A DNA stretch of 64,000 bases from an uncultured Haliea sp. (GTDB taxonomy: Bacteria > Pseudomonadota > Gammaproteobacteria > Pseudomonadales > Halieaceae), in NCBI GenBank assembly GCA_913062625.1, contig CAJXWP010000001.1, positions 1-64,000 on the forward strand, read 5' to 3'. Under the pieces are notes generated by a model. It had not been told where the DNA came from, did no database searches, and worked only from the letters and a program-made list of their open reading frames with translations. Position 1 is the first letter of the stretch. Every line of letters starts with the position of its first letter. The translations under genes were made by a program, and so were the position numbers. This document shows, piece after piece, positions 1 through 7,779 of the stretch.

Positions 1-1983
1 GAACGAGACCGGCCGTGGTTAATGCGAACCTACTCAGGGCATTCGTCGGCGCAAGCTTCCAATGAACTGTATCGCACCAACCTCAGTCGAGGACAGACTG
101 GTCTGTCGGTAGCCTTTGATCTGCCGACTCAGACGGGTTATGACTCCGACCATCCTTTGGCGCGAGGGGAAGTGGGAAAGGTGGGCGTGCCCATAAACCA
201 TATCGGAGATATGGAGGCCCTGTTTGATCAAATACCGCTTGATCAGATGAATACCTCAATGACGATCAATGCGACTGCACCGTGGTTACTTGCGCTCTAT
301 ATTGCTGTGGCAGAGCGTCAGGGCATTGATCCCTCGACGTTAGCGGGCACAACTCAAAATGATGTCCTCAAGGAATACCTGTCTCGGGGCACTTACATTT
401 ATCCGCCGGTACCCTCGGTGCGTCTAACGACCGATCTAATTGCCTACACTGTACAAAATATCCCCAAATGGAACCCCACGAACGTCTGCAGTTATCACTT
501 GCAGGAGGCGGGTGCTACACCGACGCAAGAGCTGGCCTATGCCTTGTCCACGGCAATTGCAATTCTGGATGCGGTAAAGGCCTCGGGACAAATCTCACAG
601 GAGCGCTTCCATGCTGTTGTTGGTCGTATTTCATTTTTCGTCAACGCTGGCATTCGTTTTGTTGAAGAGACCTGTAAATTGCGCGCGTTCGGTCGCATGT
701 GGGACGAACTGACGCAACAGCGCTATGGCGTCGACAACCCAAAACAGCGTCGATTTCGGTATGGCGTTCAGGTCAACTCGCTCGGCCTGACAGAATCCCA
801 GCCCGAAAATAATGTCCAGCGTATTGTGTTGGAAATGCTCGCGGTGACGCTCTCTAAGAGCTCACGAGCCAGAGCGATACAGTTGCCGGCCTGGAACGAG
901 GCCTTGGGCTTACCGCGACCGTGGGACCAACAGTGGGCACTGCGCATGCAGCAGGTCCTCGCACTGGAAACAGACTTACTCGAATATGGAGATTTATTCG
1001 AGGGCTCTCATGTGGTGGAGACTAAAGTGCAGGAATTGATCGCCGGTGCGAAAGAGGAGATGGCGCGCGTGGAGTCGCAAGGCGGCATGGTGGCATGCAT
1101 TGAGACAGGGTATGTCAAAAGCGAACTGGTGCAAAGTCACACCCGTCGAATGCGCAACATCGAGAGTGGCGAGCTGCAAATCATCGGCGTCAACTGCTTC
1201 CAAGAAACGGCTGAATCGCCGCTCACGGCTGGCAACGAATCTGGCATCATGAAAGTCGATAAAAAGGCAGAGGAGCAACAGATTGCTTCGCTGAGATCTT
1301 TCCGTTCGACTCGTGATCATGACAAGGTAGAGCAAGCATTGGCGTTGCTGCGCTCCGCAGCAACTGATGGCAGCAATATCATGCCACCGTCAATAGAGTG
1401 CGCTCGCGCGGGTGTGACTACGGGCGAATGGAGTGAAGTATTACGCGAGGTGTTCGGCGAATATCGCGCACCTACGGGCATTGATATTGCACCGTTAAGC
1501 GAGAGCGCATCTGAGGCACTCACCCTAGTGCGCGAGCGCGTCCGCAAAACGGGCAAGGAGCTTGGGCGCCCCCTGCGGTTATTAATCGGCAAACCCGGGC
1601 TTGACGGACACAGTAATGGGGCCGAACAAATCGCGGTCAAGGCGCGCGACGCAGGATTTGAAATTGTTTACGAGGGCATCCGTCTTACACCGTCACAAAT
1701 CGCGCGTGCCGCACAGGAAGAAGGGGTACATTTGATTGGACTCTCTATTTTATCGGGAAGTCATATGGAGTTAATCGACGATATTTTTATCGAGCTCAAA
1801 AGAAATGGCATAACTGATATTCCTGTCGTTATCGGCGGAATCATCCCCGAAGACGACGCAGAACATCTATTGGAAAACGGACTAAAAGCAGTCTTTACGC
1901 CCAAGGACATGGATATGAACAGTATAATGGATGCGATGGTGACCATTATTCGTGAGACTCATGGTCTGGAGCTCTCGGCCTGA
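1..1983 (+). CDS. ecm: Ethylmalonyl-CoA mutase (MeaA/Ecm), 5' end outside window
   Basis: This is a coenzyme B12-dependent mutase that should convert (2R)-ethylmalonyl-CoA to (2S)-methylsuccinyl-CoA in the ethylmalonyl-CoA pathway. The frame is open to base 1. Codons before the internal ATG at 22 read PWL and run into RTYSGHSSAQASN, the conserved N-terminus of the family, so the true start lies upstream. The substrate-binding barrel fills the first ~500 residues, with QTGLSVAFDLPTQTGYDSDH near the start. The C-terminal cobalamin domain carries the lower-ligand motif D-G-H-S-N-G around residue 528, counted from the ATG at 22. The pattern NSLGLTESQPENN and the length of about 655 aa match Ecm as I remember it better than methylmalonyl-CoA mutase (~720 aa) or isobutyryl-CoA mutase. 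The meaB gene follows after 8 bp, so the two are co-transcribed. Confidence 0.9.
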   Translation, partial: ERDRPWLMRTYSGHSSAQASNELYRTNLSRGQTGLSVAFDLPTQTGYDSDHPLARGEVGKVGVPINHIGDMEALFDQIPLDQMNTSMTINATAPWLLALYIAVAERQGIDPSTLAGTTQNDVLKEYLSRGTYIYPPVPSVRLTTDLIAYTVQNIPKWNPTNVCSYHLQEAGATPTQELAYALSTAIAILDAVKASGQISQERFHAVVGRISFFVNAGIRFVEETCKLRAFGRMWDELTQQRYGVDNPKQRRFRYGVQVNSLGLTESQPENNVQRIVLEMLAVTLSKSSRARAIQLPAWNEALGLPRPWDQQWALRMQQVLALETDLLEYGDLFEGSHVVETKVQELIAGAKEEMARVESQGGMVACIETGYVKSELVQSHTRRMRNIESGELQIIGVNCFQETAESPLTAGNESGIMKVDKKAEEQQIASLRSFRSTRDHDKVEQALALLRSAATDGSNIMPPSIECARAGVTTGEWSEVLREVFGEYRAPTGIDIAPLSESASEALTLVRERVRKTGKELGRPLRLLIGKPGLDGHSNGAEQIAVKARDAGFEIVYEGIRLTPSQIARAAQEEGVHLIGLSILSGSHMELIDDIFIELKRNGITDIPVVIGGIIPEDDAEHLLENGLKAVFTPKDMDMNSIMDAMVTIIRETHGLELSA

Positions 1984-1991
1984 GTGCCCGC

Positions 1992-2969
1992 ATGCAACAA
2001 TCTGATGATAAAATCTCTGGGGATCTCGCCGCTGCTGTTAGCAGAGGTGATCGATCGGCTTTGGCGGCAGCGCTAAACTTACTAGACGACCAGCGGCCAT
2101 CAGCGCGCAGTAAAGCCGCAGAACTCCTCGCTCAGCTGCAACTCAATCAAGACTTTCCCGATAGACACCTTATTGGCATCACGGGGCCCCCAGGCGCAGG
2201 GAAGTCAACGTTGTGTGCAGCCTTAATTTCAGTATGGCGAAAACGCGGCTTGCGCGTCGGTGTGCTTGCAGTTGACCCTTCGAGCCCCATCAGCGGCGGC
2301 GCATTGCTTGGCGATCGGCTGCGAATGCAAACAAGCTACGAAGATGACGGAGTCTTCGTCCGGTCGTTATCCAGCCGGGGCCAGTTCGGAGGTCTAAGTG
2401 CCGAGGTCTGGCCTATGAGCGTCGTCATGCTGGCGGGTTTCGATATTGTGCTGATTGAGACAGTTGGCGTCGGGCAGCGGGAAGCGGATATTGCCCGCCT
2501 GTGCGATACGACCTGTTATGTGGCACAACCGGGTTCTGGTGACAGCGTACAGTTTTTGAAAGCCGGCATTTTGGAAGTACCGCATATTCTGATAGTCAAC
2601 AAGGAAGACATGGGGAATGTTGCTCGTCGCACGCTGGCAGAGTTGAAAGCGGCACTCAACCGAGAGCATCCTGATGGTCACTGGGTAGTACCCGTGTTGG
2701 CCACCAGTGCCACCAAAAATGTCGGGATTGAAGCGTTAGCAGACGTTATTCATCAACACCACACAGCGCTTAAAACACAACAACAATTGGTGTCGCGCCG
2801 CCGTCGCTATCAGGTCTATTGGATGCATAAGCGCTTACTGGAAGAGTTCGGTAGTTTTGGCATCGAGCAGCTCGGCGGTGAGCAATTGCTGTTAATGCAG
2901 CTGGAAGAACACGAACTGGACCTATTGCAGCACTATGAGTCGCTTCGAGCTCGGTTGCACAAACTTTAA
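1992..2969 (+). CDS. meaB: MeaB-type G-protein chaperone of the B12 mutase (Ecm-linked copy)
   Basis: This is a GTPase of the MeaB/ArgK (LAO/AO ATPase-like) family, which protects adenosylcobalamin mutases and helps load their cofactor. Visible motifs are the P-loop GPPGAGKST (~residues 64-72), AVDPSSPISGG, the switch-like ETVGVGQ and the G4 motif NKED. At 325 aa it is normal family length. The start ATG lies 8 bp after the mutase stop codon, which indicates translational linkage and makes Ecm the likely partner. It is clearly diverged from the second MeaB at 4155-5114: the switch region reads RSLSSRGQFGGLS here versus RPTPASGALGGVA there. The window therefore encodes two separately paired chaperones. 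Confidence 0.88.
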   Translation: MQQSDDKISGDLAAAVSRGDRSALAAALNLLDDQRPSARSKAAELLAQLQLNQDFPDRHLIGITGPPGAGKSTLCAALISVWRKRGLRVGVLAVDPSSPISGGALLGDRLRMQTSYEDDGVFVRSLSSRGQFGGLSAEVWPMSVVMLAGFDIVLIETVGVGQREADIARLCDTTCYVAQPGSGDSVQFLKAGILEVPHILIVNKEDMGNVARRTLAELKAALNREHPDGHWVVPVLATSATKNVGIEALADVIHQHHTALKTQQQLVSRRRRYQVYWMHKRLLEEFGSFGIEQLGGEQLLLMQLEEHELDLLQHYESLRARLHKL

Positions 2970-3008
2970 TTCGGCACTCAATATTCATTAACCCCACTGG
3001 AGTAAACC

Positions 3009-4058
3009 ATGCGTAGTCCCCGTGATTTTTTTCGTCCTTTAGCGCTCGGTGCACCACTGCCGCTGCGAGACATACCGGTTCGGCCCTCTCGCATGATTCA
3101 TTTCTTTGATCCCAGTAATCCGCGCATGGTGGAGAAGGCCCCAGGTATTGCAAAAAAAGTCGACATCCTTTTGGGCAACCTTGAGGACGCGATTGCCATC
3201 GAAAACAAAGAAGCGGCACGTGATGGCTTTATTAATATCGCACGTGACAATGATTTTGGTGACACCCAGTTGTGGACGCGCATCAATAGTCTCGATAGCC
3301 CCTGGTTTCTAGACGACATCACCCGCATCGTGACGGAAGTGGGAGACAAAGTAGACGTCATCATGCTGCCGAAAATTCAGGGCGCTTGGGATATCCATTT
3401 CGCCGATCAATTGCTGGCTCAACTTGAAGCCAAGGCAGGACTGAAAAAACCCATTCAACTTCACTGTCTGTTGGAAACCGCTCTGGGTGTAGCGAACGTT
3501 GAAGAGATCGCTAATGCCAGCCCACGCATTCAGGGAATGAGCCTGGGACCCGCCGATCTGGCCGCGTCGCGTCGCATGAAAACCACCCGAATTGGCGGTG
3601 GTCACCCTGGCTACCTGGTGCGTGATGATTCCGATCCGGAAAACCCACAAGCAGTGCGCGGCACACACCAGCAAGACCTTTGGCATTACACCTTGGGGCG
3701 CATGGTAGACGCTTGTGTCAGCGTGGGCGCCCTGCCCTTTTACGGCCCCTTCGGTGCCATTGACGATCCCCTGGCCTGTGAGGATCAGTTTCGCAATGCC
3801 TTTCTCATGGGATGCGTAGGGGCTTGGTCCCTGCACCCCAATCAGATAGAGATCGCAAGGAACGTGTTCAGTCCACCTGCTGATGAGGTTGTCTGGGCAA
3901 GGCGCGTATTGGAGGCACTGCCCGATGGCAGTGGCGCAGTGATGGTAGATGGGAAGATGCAGGATGATGCATCTTGGAAACAGTGCAAAGTGATGGTTGA
4001 CTTGGCACGCTTGATCGCAGAAAAGGATCCCGCTCTGAAGCAGTCCTACGGGTTTTAA
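3009..4058 (+). CDS. mcl: Malyl-CoA / beta-methylmalyl-CoA lyase
   Basis: This is a HpcH/HpaI-aldolase-type lyase of 349 aa that should cleave beta-methylmalyl-CoA to glyoxylate and propionyl-CoA, and malyl-CoA to glyoxylate and acetyl-CoA. Family features are [16 protein letters not shown], the LLETALG segment with its metal-binding Glu, [17 protein letters not shown] and the C-terminal [12 protein letters not shown]. As far as I remember, the length and C-terminus resemble the Chloroflexus enzyme of the 3-hydroxypropionate bi-cycle more than the shorter (~320 aa) alphaproteobacterial Mcl1. An in-frame ATG at 3009 follows a GGAG at 2999-3002. It is 39 bp downstream of meaB and is probably the last gene of the ecm operon, converging on the gene at 4155. 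Confidence 0.9.
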   Translation: MRSPRDFFRPLALGAPLPLRDIPVRPSRMIHFFDPSNPRMVEKAPGIAKKVDILLGNLEDAIAIENKEAARDGFINIARDNDFGDTQLWTRINSLDSPWFLDDITRIVTEVGDKVDVIMLPKIQGAWDIHFADQLLAQLEAKAGLKKPIQLHCLLETALGVANVEEIANASPRIQGMSLGPADLAASRRMKTTRIGGGHPGYLVRDDSDPENPQAVRGTHQQDLWHYTLGRMVDACVSVGALPFYGPFGAIDDPLACEDQFRNAFLMGCVGAWSLHPNQIEIARNVFSPPADEVVWARRVLEALPDGSGAVMVDGKMQDDASWKQCKVMVDLARLIAEKDPALKQSYGF

Positions 4059-4154
4059 CGATGTCGCAGTAGTGTGCCCGCAAAGAGCGCGGGCTCCGCT
4101 GCAAAAGTTGGCTAACACTAGTGCGTTGAGGGTATTGCACGAGGCGCTAAATAA

Positions 4155-5114
4155 CTAGAGCTGGTCCATGAGTTGGCGAACCGCTGCAAATGCGGTAACT
4201 TCTTGGCGCTGCACGGCCTGCTCAAGCGCCGGCAGCATCGCTTTAACCGTCACGTTGCTAGACAGCTTGCGTAGCAGCATGTCGTTCAGCAGCTGGTGCA
4301 TCCAGTCTAGGTTTTGTTGAATTCGCTGACTGGTAAATACTTCGAGCTCCAAAGATTCAAAATAATAGTCAACAACCATGTCCCATACGGTGTCGATGTT
4401 CGTCGGTGTCAGTGCGGAGCAAGTCAGAACTCTAGGTGTCCAGAAGCTGTTATGGCGCAGCAAGCTCATTGCACTGGAATATTGGCGTTGGGTTATGGCC
4501 GCCATCGTTTCACTAGGCCCATCCGCTTTATTGATGACAAGCGCATCCGCCAGTTCCATGATGCCTTTCTTGATACCTTGCAGCTCATCGCCGCCGCCCG
4601 GGAGCATGAGCACCATGAAGAAATCTACCATTGCCGACACCTGATACTCAGACTGCCCGACGCCAACGGTTTCAACCAAAATCACATCGTAGCCAGCCGC
4701 TTCACACAGCAGCATGGTTTCGCGGGTTTTTTGCGCAACGCCGCCCAGTGCGCCGGATGCAGGTGTGGGTCGTATAAAGGCTTCCTCCTTCCTCGATAAG
4801 TCTTCCATACGCGTCTTATCGCCAAGGATGGATCCTCCGGCAATCGGTGAACTGGGGTCAACGGCAAGCACCGCAACGCGTTTGCCCTGCTCTATCAAAT
4901 ACAGACCAAAGGCTTCAATAAACGTAGATTTGCCAACACCAGGCACACCGGTAATTCCGATACGAATACTCTTTCCAGTGTGCGGCAGCACTTGCTCTAG
5001 GATGTCTTGAGCCTGATCTCGATGCGGGTCAAGTATGCTTTCCACCAGCGTTATCGCCTTTGCCAGTGCTCGACGATTACCGTTTAAAAGATCCTGTAGA
5101 TTAAATGTCGTCAT
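4155..5114 (-). CDS. meaB: MeaB, methylmalonyl-CoA mutase-associated GTPase
   Basis: This is a G3E-family GTPase chaperone of 319 aa that would deliver or protect adenosylcobalamin on methylmalonyl-CoA mutase. It shows the P-loop GVPGVGKST, AVDPSSPIAGGSILGDK, ETVGVGQSEYQVS and the G4 motif NKAD. The C-terminal dimerisation arm contains the NLDWMHQLLND region. It lies 74 bp downstream of the mutase gene on the same strand and is the last gene of the carboxylase/mutase operon. This is the canonical MeaB and is distinct from the Ecm-linked copy at 1992-2969. Confidence 0.93.
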   Translation of the reverse strand: MTTFNLQDLLNGNRRALAKAITLVESILDPHRDQAQDILEQVLPHTGKSIRIGITGVPGVGKSTFIEAFGLYLIEQGKRVAVLAVDPSSPIAGGSILGDKTRMEDLSRKEEAFIRPTPASGALGGVAQKTRETMLLCEAAGYDVILVETVGVGQSEYQVSAMVDFFMVLMLPGGGDELQGIKKGIMELADALVINKADGPSETMAAITQRQYSSAMSLLRHNSFWTPRVLTCSALTPTNIDTVWDMVVDYYFESLELEVFTSQRIQQNLDWMHQLLNDMLLRKLSSNVTVKAMLPALEQAVQRQEVTAFAAVRQLMDQL

Positions 5115-5188
5115 CAGCTCTGTGGGTCTATTCTTGTCGTCGCGTCCTTAGCAGTATAGCGGGAATCTTCAGCATTCCTGCTACTGCT

Positions 5189-7345
5189 TCAGCCTTGAGC
5201 GTCCTTCACTGCCTCAAGGACCTCGCGGGCACACTGGGGAATCGGCGTTCCTGGTCCAAAAATACACTTTACACCGGAATTATAAAGGAAGTCATAATCC
5301 TGTTTGGGAATAACGCCGCCAGCAATAACCACAATCTCATGTGCGCCTTGCTTCCTGAGTTCCTCTACCAACAGCGGCACCAGCGTTTTGTGACCCGCCG
5401 CAAGGGAAGAGGCACCAACGACATGTACGTCGTTCTCAATAGCCTGACGTGCCACCTCCTCGGGTGTTGAAAACATAGGTGACAAATCGATATCGAATCC
5501 GACGTCGGCAAAGGCGGTTGCGACGACCTTGGCACCGCGATCGTGTCCATCTTGGCCCATTTTGCACACTAACATACGCGGCCGACGGCCGTAGTGCTCA
5601 ACGAATGCATCGATATCCTTGCTGATGCCCTGCCAATTTTCATCTTGCTTGAACGCGGCTCCATAGACCCCTGAAACGGTCTGAGCGTTTGCTTTAAAGC
5701 GACCGAATTCACGTTCCATAGCGAAAGATATTTCCCCTACCGTCGCACGTCGTCGAGTGGCTTCAAGTGCCAGTGCCAAAAGATTGCCGTCTCCGCTCAC
5801 CGCGCACTGATAAATCTCATCAAGTATGGCCTCTACTGCGGCATCATCACGGCTGCCCCGGATCGTGGCCAACCGCACCAGCTGAGAATCGCGGACCGCG
5901 TCGTTATCAATGTCGAGAATCTCAATGTCGTCTTGTTCATCAAGCTGATACTTGTTAACCCCCACGATAACATCTTCACCGCGGTCAATGCGCGCCTGCT
6001 TTTTAGCCGCGGCCTCTTCAATACGCATCTTCGGCATACCCGTCTCAATGGCCTTGGCCATGCCACCCGCGGTTTCAACCTCCTCAATCAACTCCCATGC
6101 CTTGTCGGCAATATCTTGAGTCAGGCTTTCCATCATGTAAGAGCCACCCCAAGGGTCGATCACCTTAGTGATGCCCGTTTCCTCCTGAATGATAAGTTGC
6201 GTGTTGCGTGCAATACGCGAAGAGAAGTCAGTAGGTAAACCAATCGCCTCATCCAGCGCGTTCGTATGCAATGACTGAGTTCCACCAAACACTGCCGCCA
6301 TTGCCTCAATCGTGGTGCGCACAACGTTGTTGTAAGGGTCTTGTTCCGTGAGAGACCATCCTGACGTTTGACTATGGGTGCGCAGCATAGAACTTTTAGG
6401 ATTCTGAGGATTGAACTCAGAAACAATGCGAGTCCAGAGCAGACGTGCTGCTCGCATTTTGGCAATCTCCATATAGAAATTCATGCCGACGCCCCAGAAA
6501 AAGGACAAGCGCGGCGCGAATTCATCGATACCGAGTCCTGCTGCGATCGCTGTGCGGATATATTCTTTGCCGTCTGCAAGGGTGTAAGCCAGCTCCAATG
6601 AGGCGTTAGCGCCCGCCTCCTGTATATGATAACCGGAAATAGAAATTGTATTGAACCGCGGCATGTTGGAAGAGCAATAAGCAATAATATCACCGATGAT
6701 TTTCATGCTGGGCGTAGGGGGGTAAATATACGTATTACGCACCATGAATTCTTTAAGAATATCGTTTTGTATAGTACCCGCCAATTGCGTCTGCTCTACA
6801 CCCTGCTCCTCTGCGGCTACAATATAACCAGCCAGAATGGGAAGCACGGCACCGTTCATGGTCATAGAGACCGAGACCTTGTCCAGTGGGATACCGTCGA
6901 ACAGGATTTTCATATCCTCAACAGAGTCAATGGCCACACCGGCCTTACCTACGTCTCCTGCGACACGCGGATGGTCGGAGTCATAGCCTCTGTGCGTAGC
7001 GAGGTCAAAGGCGACCGAAATACCTTGGCCACCGGCGGCTAGTGCCTTGCGATAGAATGCGTTGGACGCTTCAGCGGTTGAGAAACCCGCATATTGCCGA
7101 ATGGTCCAAGGGCGCCCAGCGTACATGGTAGCCTGCGGGCCGCGCACATACGGTGACATGCCTGGCATCGTATCGGTGTACTCCAGTGACTCCATGTCAG
7201 CCGCCGTGTACAGCGGTTTCACATCGATATCTTCTGCCGTGTGCCAAACCAGGTCTTCGGGGCTCTTACCTTTTGATTGCTTGGTGGCCAGAACATTCCA
7301 ATTTTCAGGTGTGGAGTCAGCTTTGTCGTAAATGTCATCGCTCAT
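5189..7345 (-). CDS. scpA: Methylmalonyl-CoA mutase (single-chain)
   Basis: This adenosylcobalamin-dependent enzyme interconverts (R)-methylmalonyl-CoA and succinyl-CoA, the last step of propionyl-CoA assimilation. The 718-aa chain has the N-terminal segment [22 protein letters not shown], the barrel with [33 protein letters not shown], and a C-terminal B12 domain with D-G-H-D-R-G (cobalt-ligand His). The length is that of the catalytically complete alpha or homodimeric form, and no separate beta subunit is present. The start ATG has a GAGGATT Shine-Dalgarno and sits 10 bp after the epimerase gene. Confidence 0.96.
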   Translation of the reverse strand: MSDDIYDKADSTPENWNVLATKQSKGKSPEDLVWHTAEDIDVKPLYTAADMESLEYTDTMPGMSPYVRGPQATMYAGRPWTIRQYAGFSTAEASNAFYRKALAAGGQGISVAFDLATHRGYDSDHPRVAGDVGKAGVAIDSVEDMKILFDGIPLDKVSVSMTMNGAVLPILAGYIVAAEEQGVEQTQLAGTIQNDILKEFMVRNTYIYPPTPSMKIIGDIIAYCSSNMPRFNTISISGYHIQEAGANASLELAYTLADGKEYIRTAIAAGLGIDEFAPRLSFFWGVGMNFYMEIAKMRAARLLWTRIVSEFNPQNPKSSMLRTHSQTSGWSLTEQDPYNNVVRTTIEAMAAVFGGTQSLHTNALDEAIGLPTDFSSRIARNTQLIIQEETGITKVIDPWGGSYMMESLTQDIADKAWELIEEVETAGGMAKAIETGMPKMRIEEAAAKKQARIDRGEDVIVGVNKYQLDEQDDIEILDIDNDAVRDSQLVRLATIRGSRDDAAVEAILDEIYQCAVSGDGNLLALALEATRRRATVGEISFAMEREFGRFKANAQTVSGVYGAAFKQDENWQGISKDIDAFVEHYGRRPRMLVCKMGQDGHDRGAKVVATAFADVGFDIDLSPMFSTPEEVARQAIENDVHVVGASSLAAGHKTLVPLLVEELRKQGAHEIVVIAGGVIPKQDYDFLYNSGVKCIFGPGTPIPQCAREVLEAVKDAQG

Positions 7346-7355
7346 ATGCTAATCC

Positions 7356-7766
7356 TCAATGCCCCTCGGCCGGTTGGCTAATCTCTATCAATACGCCGTC
7401 ACAACTCTTGGGATGTATAAAAATAATTCTCGATCCGTGCGCTCCTGGCGTCGGCGCATCGGCGAGGAACTGGTAGCCCTTCTCGCGCAGTCTTGCTACG
7501 TCTGTATCGATATCGTCAGAGCGGAAACAAAGGTGGTGCAGGCCTCCCCCCTTTTTCTCCAAATAAGTCTTTACAGGACCCTCATCATTCAAAGGATGAA
7601 CCAACTCAATACTTGTAGGCGGCAGGGGTAAAAAGGCGGCCGTCGTTTTTGCTTCTAACACATCTTCTGTGCCGCCCAGTGGGAGCCCAAAATCAGTGAC
7701 GAAGCGCTGTATGGCTTTTTCCAAATCAGGCACAGCGATGGCGATATGGTCTAGAGCTGTAATCAT
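7356..7766 (-). CDS. mce: Methylmalonyl-CoA epimerase
   Basis: This VOC/glyoxalase-fold epimerase of 136 aa converts (S)- to (R)-methylmalonyl-CoA between the carboxylase and the mutase. It starts with the typical DHIAIAVPDLEKAI. Metal-ligand candidates are His in DHIA, His in GGLHHLCF and the Glu near the C-terminus (VLIEISQ). Length and order are normal for the family. It lies 13 bp after the biotin carboxylase gene and 10 bp before the mutase gene, so it is an internal operon gene. Confidence 0.94.
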   Translation of the reverse strand: MITALDHIAIAVPDLEKAIQRFVTDFGLPLGGTEDVLEAKTTAAFLPLPPTSIELVHPLNDEGPVKTYLEKKGGGLHHLCFRSDDIDTDVARLREKGYQFLADAPTPGAHGSRIIFIHPKSCDGVLIEISQPAEGH

Positions 7767-7779
7767 GTGTGGTCCTCTT

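Noticed and set aside
4076-4094. Hairpin GCCCGC-N7-GCGGGC between the convergent mcl and meaB genes as a terminator
   Set aside because: The 6-bp stem is not followed by a U-run on either strand. It could aid termination but is not supportable as a canonical terminator.
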